Below, piece by piece: positions 9,194 to 16,722 of a stretch of 16,722 nt of DNA (positions are counted from its first letter, which is position 1; each line of letters starts with the position of its first letter). This DNA comes from Podila epigama (lineage: Eukaryota > Mortierellomycota > Mortierellomycetes > Mortierellales > Mortierellaceae), in the NCBI GenBank assembly GCA_015679605.1, contig JAAAVE010000241.1, positions 8,544 to 25,265 of the forward strand, in the 5' to 3' direction. The position numbers were made by a program, and so were the translations under genes. The notes below the pieces were generated by a model. That model worked only from the letters and a program-made list of their open reading frames with translations. It did no database searches and was not told where the DNA came from.

Positions 9194-12100
9194 ATGGCGC
9201 CAGTCGCTCCCATGTGGTGGTTCAAGGAGGTGCCTGTGCAGCTCGAAACCTTTGTCAACCTGCACCACCCTGTCATCCACAGAGTGCCATATCCAAGAGA
9301 TGCTCAGCCAACACAACTGCCCATCAACCAAACCTTTGACAACCAAGGAGGCGTCTTCGCATCCCCTGTCGAATACGGCAAATCGGTCGTTTGGAGGACT
9401 AGAAACAATGCGACCGTTCTCGAGCTCCTTTCACTCACAAGCAAGGACAACACACCCACTCACCAAATTTCGTTCCAGTTTCATGCACCCATCATCCCTG
9501 GAGTACATGTTGGCCCTCTGACTGACTCTGGTGGCATCTGCATACTCTTGATGACCGCCGACAGCATTCTTTACCGTCTACAGATCGCTGGCTTGAGCCG
9601 CTTCGTAGTCAAGGATGCTCTCGAAGGATTTTCTTCTGGGGCGCAGATCAAGTGGACTAGCCGGAGCAGTGAACCCTTGCACTTTAAGTATCTCGGCAAC
9701 CGGCACGCCGCCGTCGCCACAACTGGAGGTGATCTGTACCTTGTTCAGAGTGGTCTCCTTGCACAAGATGGCAACAGGCACGGTACGTGGTCATTTCCAT
9801 TTTTTTCGTTTTGTTTTTCTTCTTCAATTATATCACAATATCCAATATCCAATACAAGAATGAAGTTTACAGGGTTATCACAAATGTAACAAGAGACGGA
9901 GAGAGAACTGAGGCAAGATCCATTCGCAGCGCTCACAATCTCTGTTACATCTTGCACAACTTTTAGAACATGCGCAGGTCAACGTCTATGGCTTGTATGA
10001 TGACACGTATCATGCGGACAAGGTACAACATATATCAGCCTTTCAAAAGATCTACAGCCGCGTGCAGTCTGCTTTTGAGACCAACTTTCCTGCACAAGCA
10101 GGAATGCCCGAGACCAAGGAACGCTTGGACGTTGTCGCCATGGAAACCTTTACAACCCACGATGACACCCTTCTCTTTACCCTCTATCAGGACCGGCACA
10201 TTCGCGTCTGGTCAATGGCTCGGCGCCAGTGCATTCAGGCCATGAGAGCGTTGCCTTCACCCGACAGCGCAGGATACGTACAGGAGACGATCGACTCTTC
10301 ACTCAGGTCCTATCTCGGCGTCCTGTTCAACCCCCGCATGCCATGGGCACTTCGTCTCATGGTGTACATTCCTTCAGAGAATGATGCCCAAATCTCACTT
10401 TATACAGCCAATCTCAGCTCACCACACGGTATCGAATTCACGGGTGGACCAATCACCACCTTGAGACAGGATGTCGCTGCAGGCGCGAGTAACAACACTA
10501 CCAACCTGGTGTCGATCAACATTGTCCTGAATGAGGGCCAGTCCGGATATACTGTCTGGGGACTTTGGGAGAGACATATGCTGATATCGGCAAAATACCT
10601 CCATATCAACGATCCCGTCGTGGAACAGGACCAATATGAGCAACTTTTGACGAGGAATCTTCTAGAGGGTCGCTGGTGGCCCGTAGCCATGCAGGTGCCT
10701 CTCAGCGGATTCATAAAGTCGATGAGTTCCATCGATGACTCTGAGGAGGATGCCTCTGCGTTCTTTGCAGACTATGTCTTCAACTCGGGTCGCTTTTCAG
10801 ACCGGACGATCCTCCTTGCTCTCCACAGTATGTTTGGCGACAGCAAAAAGTTTGTTCTGGACTCGCACCTTCACAAGAGCGTGGTCGAGGCTCTGTCAGT
10901 CAAGACAGACGAAAACGCGTCAACGCTCATCAGGGATCAGCACAGGGAACAGGAAATCGCCACTTGGACGCTGTTCATCTCTGCTTGTGCCAAGATTGAC
11001 CACGAAGCATCTGTACCTCTCGGCTTCTCGATTGCCCCCGATACAGGATATATGATTGTCGTTAAGCAAGAGTCGCTCAGCTTCCTGGCTGCTTGCGACG
11101 ACTCGGAGATTCTTTACCACACGTTCCAGGACTCTCAGTACGATGCCGCACAATTCATCTCGACACCACCTTCTCAGCTCCGAAACACCTACCCTAAGCT
11201 CCAGGACCAGGCACTTCGACAGGACACAGCCAAAGTATTCAGGGCCATGTCCTGTTTGACTCGAAACCTCGACACCAAATCGACAAAGATTCTAGAGCGT
11301 GGAATCGCACACTTGTCAGCATCAAGCGGCCCAAGGTCTTTTGTCGACCTCTTTGCTCAAGAGTACCTTGCCCGCTACATTTCAAAGACTGACATGAACC
11401 GTGCCCGGAACCAAATCGCATCATGCCGCAACTACTCGGACGTCTTTTCCTATATCATGAGCCAGCTCTTGCTCAACAGCGACGAGAGTTCCTCCGGCTT
11501 TGCATCCAAACGGTGTGTCCTCCCTTATGAGGCTCTGGTTGCATCAGGAATCCATCAACTCGCTTCGAGCCGCTATGCTATTGCACAGGACCTGTTGATT
11601 TTGATAAGTGTCCTCTCGACTTCAGCACCACCATCCGAATACTGGCCTCAGGAAGAGACTCAGTTTGTATCGGATGCAATGCATGTAGCTCAATCACTCT
11701 TGGCTCTCAAATGGGTTTCGAGTCAGTCTGTGGCTGCTCCTCTGTCCGAGACCGAAACGATCGAACAGCAGTTGGAAGGGATGCATATGCAGCAGGATGG
11801 GTCCAGAACAAAAGTGGCTCCAGAGTATCGCAAAAGTCTGACAGGTGTGCTTCTTCAGTCCCTGGCACCAACTGGACACAAGTATGGCTCGGTAGAGTAT
11901 CCTCTGCATCTCGCGATTCCAAGAGCAGTCTCCAAGTTTTTGTACCAGGTCGGCTTCCTGAGCACAAGTTCGAGTCGCGGATCGAAAAAGTATCACTTTG
12001 GATTTGCTCAACGACTCTCTGAGCTCGCAGATACCGATCTCCTGGCGAATTTCTTGGAGATTGTGCCCATGACTTCTTCGCTCTCATATTACAAAGGCAA

Positions 12101-15059
12101 GGTGTTGCTCAGCCGCGGGAAGGCAGCAGAAGCATACGCTCAGTTCATGGCTTTAACCGCAAGTTTCGGTAAGTTTTTGTTACTTGTGATGGCACTCTCT
12201 TATGTAGGTTTAAGGAACATAGTGGGAGAGAGAGAGCACGTTGGAACTAACAAAGCAATTTTATTTTCTGTAAAATGTTGTTTTCGTTGGTTAGGTAACG
12301 AGATTAAAGAGATTGAACAGGAGCTGGACATTGTGCAGTTGGATTACAAAGGCAAAGTCAATCGCGGCCATGCCAGACTTGAGGATTATTATACTCATCT
12401 GCTGCACTTGTTCTCTGAGAAGAATGCTCATGAACAAGTGATTGCTGTTGCCAAGCTGGCACTGGTCGAATTGTCCCACGTAAGTTTGAGTAGAGAAAAA
12501 GGGGTGCTGCATTTTGTTTTTTGTCTTTTGTATTGAAATTTAAGAAGCACGCGCCGCCATACCTTGCCATTGACATTTCTATCGTTTTATGTTACCGATT
12601 AGACCCATCGAGCACAACCTGTTGAGAAGCAAACAAACAGCCTCCTTACGCACATCTTTCAGTCAGCTATGGCTTTGGAATCATATGAGACTGCATACAA
12701 TGCCATGATGAAATTCACAAGTGTTTCCACGTACTGTCCTCTTCTTTTATGTTTTTCTCATTGCAGTGGTAGCTTTGCTGTCACCGACCAAAAACGTTTT
12801 CACCCTTAGTAACCTCTTTTCACTTTTTAATTTCTTTTTGGGGATAATTCTCTCTAGTCGAAAGATGCATCTTCAAACGTTTATCAAGACTTTGTGTGAG
12901 ACAGGTCATGGTACCAAGCTAGCCCTGTTTCCATTCACTGACCTTCAGGAGGAGGTTGAGCGGACGCTCCAAAGAGGAGCCCGACAGAGCTCGCTGCTCG
13001 CTACTCCCAACTACCATACCATCCTTTATGCCTACTACACATACAAAGGAGAATACAAGAATGGTAAGTTTGCTCCGCTACTCTATCCTCCTTTTTTTAT
13101 TTTTTTTTTGTCGAAAAAGATAACATGATACGAGATGAGAATGTGTGTTAATCTCTGTGCTATTTTCTCAATTGGTACATTTCACCAAAAAAAAAAAAAA
13201 AAAAAATTGGTAGCTGCCGCTATTATGTGCCAGTATGCGCTACGATTGAGCAAGCCTGTGTACGCCAAGGATTTTGGCAGCACAAAGTGGGGTGACGTTG
13301 CGTCTGCCTATTTGGCTGCCATCAACTCGCTGCATCTTGCAGGACCCAACTCAGCCTGGGTCTCTATCACAGTTACAGACGACCACCAAAGCGAGGTAAC
13401 TAGCATGTCATTGAAAAATAGTGGCAATATGTATATATAGATTGACTACAAAAAAGTCGGTCAAGATACTAAAAAGTTAACACAAAACAATCTCTTTCGT
13501 ATGTCCTAGCGTTCAAAGAAACCACGGTTGAGTGAGGACTTGCGTAAAAATGTAGAGTTCTCGGGCACGGTTGGTATCAGCGGGCCTACCATTATTCAGC
13601 TAGCAGAATTGAAATCGAGCTATGCCCTGGCCATGGCCAAGATGAAGCTGCGTCAAGTCATGGATGTTTCTGCTGCTCAGAGTAAGTTTTATTGTGCTTT
13701 TGATGCAAAATGTGGGATGATTAGAGTCAAAGCTAAAGGAACGCAACTATTGTGCGAGCACAGTTATCCTATATAACATATGCTTACCTTGTATTCTTAT
13801 CATCTCTTTTTCGTAGCTTTGCTGACTTTGGATGCACATGATACGGGCCTTCTGTTTGTGCGCTATGGGTTCCTGGAGGAGGCCACGTCCTTGGCCTTGT
13901 TATTCAATCAAGATTTGGATAGTGTCTTTGATTCTCTGGTGGACAAGTATCTTGGTGCGTTTGCAGCAGAGCAGGAGGAGCTTGACCGCATGGATTGGCC
14001 AAGCAGAGTTGCCACCTCTTCAGCTACTAAGGGCAAGGCGGCCTCAGCCTTGTTGACACTCCAGAACTACCTTGAGCGTTATGACAATACTGAATCGAAC
14101 TATAGATACCGCTTGGAAGTTGTTGAGAGGATTCTGTCAAGGAACGGTCACTTTAACCTGCCTCCATGGCTCACTCAACACTACTTGGTAAGTAAGAGAG
14201 GAGGGCGAGGGTGTTTTTTTTTTTTTTTGTCTGTGACGCGTACAAGGGAAACGACAATATTTCTCTCCACGATGTTCAAGTATTGACGTTTGTTGTGATG
14301 TTACGATTTGTCTCGTAGACACATAACCCTGAAGACTTGATTCGTTTGTACCTGAAGTATGGTGCAGTTGAAAAGGCAGCAAGCTTTTCATCACAAGTTA
14401 TCCAGCAGGTAATGTTTTTTTTTTGGAGTGATTTGTTTTTTTGGAATGTCCCTGTTGTAGTTGTTTGTTAGCTCTGGAAAAAAAAGAGTATGTTAAGGGC
14501 TTTTGAATGAAAGGGAAAGGCGCTAATTATGAATAATTCGATTGGATAAATAAAAAACAAAATAGGCCTTGAAGAGCGAAGAACTCATCTCGAAGCATCC
14601 GAATGCTCGCTGGTTGCCCTATTCACTTTTGGACGAGACACTCAAGACGCTGGTGGAAAAGATTCGTGTGGCAAAAGTGCGTGCTGACAGGGGAATTGAA
14701 AGGGAGGGTGACAAGGATGAAGAGTCGACACTTTCGACCCTTCAACATGTGCATCAGCAGCTTGAACAGGATATCCAGTTGTACCTTGAGAACGTTGAGC
14801 GTGAGTCCATTTTCTAAAAAATGATAAAAACGAAAAATAAAATAAAAAAGAAAAGAGGCAATCGTGCTCACCGGTGTATGGCCAACAGGATTAGTTGTTT
14901 CTCTGAATCTTTCACGATGCACTTGTTGAATGCTCGTGTTTTTGCTCAAGTGCGTCTTTGCTACTGCAGGCGGACGAGAACAGAAATCCTGAACTGCCAC
15001 TGAATTCGACCATGTGGGAAACCTTCGTAAAAGAAATGTCACTGGTCAGCGTTGGGTAG
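9194..15059 (+). CDS. NUP160: Nucleoporin Nup160/Nup120, Y-complex scaffold
   Basis: Structural nucleoporin of the Nup107-160 (Y) complex at the nuclear pore, needed for pore assembly and mRNA export (known for the family). Exons: 9194-9782, 9967-12168, 12295-12479, 12603-12730, 12858-13063, 13214-13395, 13510-13681, 13817-14187, 14319-14408, 14566-14793 (or -14800) and 14970-15059. The total is 1,480 residues, close to human NUP160 (about 1,436) and longer than yeast Nup120. The first ATG is at 9194, with A at -3 and G at +4. The N-terminal third is beta-propeller-like, with a DLYLV strand and FTLYQDRHIRVW (267-278), a near match to the metazoan NUP160 segment. The rest is alpha-helical solenoid, including ILYAYYTYKGEYKNAA, MCQYALRL, LPPWL and LIRLYLKYGA, all typical of the family C-terminus. 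The last splice is uncertain: the strong donor at 14801 would end the protein at 14992, while the weaker donor at 14794 keeps a 29-residue tail. Confidence 0.88.
12169..12294 (+). other. Stop-free 126-nt intron of NUP160
   Basis: Donor GTAAGT at 12169 and acceptor TTAG ending at 12294, phase 1. Splicing joins ALTASFG directly to NEIKEIEQ, giving a continuous helical repeat. The intron is exactly 42 codons long with no in-frame stop, so retention would insert 42 mostly hydrophobic and Cys/Trp-containing residues without breaking the frame. I treat it as an intron because of the strong splice sites and the foreign composition. Confidence 0.75.
13187..13206 (+). repeat. A20 homopolymer next to a NUP160 acceptor
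   Basis: Twenty consecutive A lie in intron 13064-13213, followed only by TTGGTAG before the exon. The exon is certain: it restores NAAAIMCQYALRL in phase, which matches the family. The acceptor therefore has a purine tract where a pyrimidine tract is usual. Confidence 0.85.
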
Positions 15060-15417
15060 TCGCTTTGCGCTCTGCTGGCACCTGTACGAGCAATGTTGAG
15101 CGCAGACCACTTTGTTGAGGAAACACATCGTCATGTCGGTTGCGGAATCAACAATAATATGAAGGTGGAAACTGTCAGTTGCGTTCCTTCACTGTCAATT
15201 GTCACTTTACACCTTCATAATTCGAAATAGTACCTGCCGTTAAAAAAAAAAAAAAAAAAAACGCAGTCATGTCCCAAGCGGCGCCCAGTTGGTTGAACGA
15301 CTGACTCTGAGCCATAAAAGGGCGAATGCACATGTTTTTTGTTTTTGGGACATCCTCGTCCCCATTGAACCAAAAAGAATCATTTCGATCAATCCCCCCC
15401 GCAGCAATACATTCACA
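15060..15417 (+). promoter_or_regulatory. NUP160 3' flank and phosphoribosyltransferase promoter
   Basis: 358 bases between tandem genes. From left to right: a 7-bp inverted repeat (arms 15066-15072 and 15098-15104), possibly a hairpin in the NUP160 3' UTR; AATAAT at about 15154 as a weak poly(A) candidate; two similar ACTGTCA(G/A)TTG words near 15171 and 15191; an A tract of about 20 from 15242; a TATA-like CATAAAAG at 15313-15320, about 100 bases before the start codon; and a T-rich then C-rich stretch leading to the ATG. No other gene is supported. Confidence 0.45.
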
Positions 15418-15421
15418 ATGA
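15326..15421 (+). promoter_or_regulatory. Upstream ORF overlapping the XPT1 start (ATGA)
   Basis: An open frame of 31 codons plus stop starts at the ATG at 15326, with a second in-frame ATG at 15332. Its TGA is at 15419-15421, overlapping the main ATG at 15418 as ATGA. It begins only a few bases downstream of the TATA-like box, so it may be absent from transcripts that start further downstream. Its regulatory role is inference. Confidence 0.35.
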
Positions 15422-16682
15422 GCAAGATTCATGTCAGCTACAACCAGATCCACACCATGATCAAGGAGACTGTGGACTCGATGCATTTGAACGAGGACTT
15501 TCAACCTGATATCATGGGTAAGCAGGCGATTTCTCTTCTCTTCTTGTTTCTTGTGTTTCTTTCTTCTGGTTTGGTTTAGTTCGCAACCTCACATTGGTTT
15601 ATATCCATTCACTGTTACTTATATTTTTTTTTCATTCCTTTTCTTGATATCATATAGTGGCCATTGGTGGAGGTGGATTTATTCCAGGTAATTTTTTCAT
15701 CACTGTACAGATCGCAGGCGCAACATGTTAACATGCTCTTTTGTCGTGGTCGTGGTCGTTTTTTTTATTATTTTTTTTATGGGAGGCTTGCCCGCTGTCA
15801 TTGTTTTTCTTTTGTGTGTGTCTGTGTGTGTGTCTGTGTGTGTGTCTGTTGCCACGGATATTCTTCATTCGGAGAAAAAAAAATATTGTTACACATTTTT
15901 TTTTCTCCCTTTGTCTGACTTTCTTTTTCGCTTCCCGCCCATTTTTGCTTATCCGTTAATTCTCGCGTGGGTGTCCAATTCCAGCCCGCATCTTGGTAAG
16001 ATGACTGTTTTGCCTCTTTTAGCCTTTGCATTGGAATTGTAGAGCTTTTAATGCAAGCAATGAAAAGCGTACAAACATGCATGCATGCATGTATGTTTGT
16101 GTATTGTATATGTTTATGTGTGTGTAAGAAAAAAAAGAGATTTACTTACCATGATCCTTTGTGAAACTCATTTTTTCTTTGTAGAGAACATTCTTGAAGA
16201 AGAAGAACAACAAGAACATCTCCATCCAGGCTATTGGTCTTTCATTGTACGAAGATCTCGAGATCTGGAAGGCTTCTCACAAGGATGATGAGACCCCCAT
16301 GACTTCAGAACCCGAGGTCATCAAGACTCAATGGCTCAACTTTGACTCCTCCGAGACTTCACTCATCGGTCGCAACATCCTCATTGTCGACGAGGTCGAT
16401 GATACCCGCCGCACCCTCGCCTACGCCGTCCGTGAGTTGGCCAAGGATCTCGAGATCGAGTCCCAGAAATTGCGCGCACAAGGAAAGGAAGTTCCCGAGA
16501 CCAAGATTGGTGTCTTTGTTCTCCACAACAAGCTCAAGGAGAAGCGTGAGGAGTTGCCAAAGGAGATCATGGAGAACCGTTACTTTGCTTGCAAACAGAT
16601 GCCTGATCAGTGGCTCGTCTACCCTTGGGATGCCCTTGATATTGAAGACCACACCGAGAAGAGCAAGGAGAACACTTATTAA
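15418..16682 (+). CDS. XPT1: Purine (xanthine/hypoxanthine-guanine) phosphoribosyltransferase
   Basis: Cytosolic purine salvage enzyme that transfers a free purine base onto PRPP to make the nucleoside monophosphate (known for the family). Exons: 15418-15517, 15658-15687, 15985-15995 and 16185-16682, which total 212 residues with all phases consistent; yeast Hpt1 and Xpt1 are of similar length (about 210-220). Visible motifs: SYNQIH near the N-terminus, the glycine-rich AIGGGGFIPARIL spanning three exons, IGLSLYEDL, the PRPP-binding loop ILIVDEVDDTRRT (residues 112-124) with its two acidic residues before the Thr, GVFVLHNK, and a C-terminal YPWDALDIEDHT. The last motifs and the short length look closer to yeast Xpt1 than Hpt1, but substrate preference cannot be read from the sequence. 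The start is the ATG with ACA at -3, in frame with the conserved N-terminus. The gene lies downstream of NUP160 in the same orientation. Confidence 0.92.
15812..15850 (+). repeat. Imperfect TG/TGTC microsatellite
   Basis: An octamer-like pattern of (TG)n interrupted by TC recurs about three times in the intron upstream of the microexon. The intron is otherwise rich in T tracts. It is non-coding. Confidence 0.8.
15985..15995 (+). other. 11-nt microexon of the phosphoribosyltransferase gene
   Basis: An 11-base coding exon is bounded by TTCCAG before and GTAAG after. With the G left from exon 2 it encodes Ala-Arg-Ile-Leu, completing the conserved FIPARIL-RTFLK run found in yeast homologues. Without it the frame is lost. 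Flanking introns are 15688-15984 (297 nt) and 15996-16184 (189 nt). Confidence 0.88.
16071..16100. repeat. Near-perfect 30-bp palindrome around (ATGC)n
   Basis: The outer arms ACAAACAT (16071-16078) and ATGTTTGT (16093-16100) are exact reverse complements. They flank a GCATGCATGCATGT core, and 16075-16092 is an 18-bp perfect palindrome. It sits in the intron just after the microexon. It could form a hairpin in RNA or a cruciform in DNA; a function is inference. Confidence 0.8.
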
Positions 16683-16722
16683 AAAATTCCTCCCCCACTG
16701 TACAATGGGCATTATTTAATAA

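Noticed and set aside
9867-9966. Extra NUP160 exon using the AG near 9863 (VYRVITN frame)
   Set aside because: It runs into a stop (TAG at 9964) before joining the next coding block. The direct splice 9782 to 9967 keeps phase and needs no extra exon.
11694-12087. Minus-strand ORFs opposite NUP160 exon 2
   Set aside because: The plus frame is an uninterrupted 734-codon stretch with family matches; the minus frames are shadows.
15664-16082. Open frames across the two long introns of the phosphoribosyltransferase gene
   Set aside because: Both strands read microsatellite and T/A tracts (Val/Cys/Phe or Thr/Gln/Lys runs). The conserved protein requires splicing across this stretch.
1-16722. Transposon, viral or horizontally acquired segment
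   Set aside because: No transposase, reverse transcriptase, integrase, terminal repeats or shift in codon use was seen; all four genes share intron style and composition.

Overview
The window looks like nuclear DNA from an early-diverging filamentous fungus, most likely Mucoromycota and probably Mortierella-like. Four protein genes are interrupted by short introns (mostly about 80-300 nt) with GTAAG-type donors and YAG acceptors. Codon use leans to C or G at third positions, intergenic spacers are short, and homopolymer tracts and microsatellites are frequent. The clade is an inference from gene style and protein resemblance; no rRNA or other marker is present. I see no bacterial, viral, transposon or CRISPR sequence and no tRNA.

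Layout. (1) 200-5255 (+): a large polytopic membrane protein of about 1,440-1,450 residues. It has an N-terminal membrane or signal segment, an extracytoplasmic domain, about a dozen membrane segments in three blocks, a long Ser/Gly-rich loop and a low-complexity tail. The last membrane block resembles the STRA6/RBPR2 retinol-transporter family. This is the least conventional gene here. (2) 5400-8635 (-): a ten-exon gene for GPI mannosyltransferase 4 (SMP3/PIG-Z), reconstructed to 601 residues with every intron phase matching. (3) 9194-15059 (+): the Y-complex nucleoporin Nup160/Nup120, about 1,480 residues in eleven exons. (4) 15418-16682 (+): a purine phosphoribosyltransferase of the yeast Xpt1/Hpt1 type, 212 residues in four exons, one of them an 11-nt microexon.

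Genes 1 and 2 converge on a 144-bp spacer in which their candidate poly(A) signals are interleaved, so their 3' UTRs probably overlap. Genes 2 and 3 diverge from a 558-bp spacer that must hold both promoters. Genes 3 and 4 run in tandem with 358 bp between them. That spacer has a TATA-like box and an upstream ORF whose stop overlaps the phosphoribosyltransferase start as ATGA.

The four genes do not form a pathway: they cover a putative lipophile transporter, ER lipid glycosylation, nuclear-pore scaffold and purine salvage. The points most worth attention are the STRA6-like protein, the microexon and the long near-palindrome in the intron beside it, and several introns whose structure suggests alternative products. 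Those are a stop-free 126-nt intron, a donor that overlaps a stop codon, paired donors and paired acceptors, and repeats that replace the normal 3' splice region. All exon boundaries were worked out by eye from reading frame, splice motifs and family resemblance; no transcript evidence was available.
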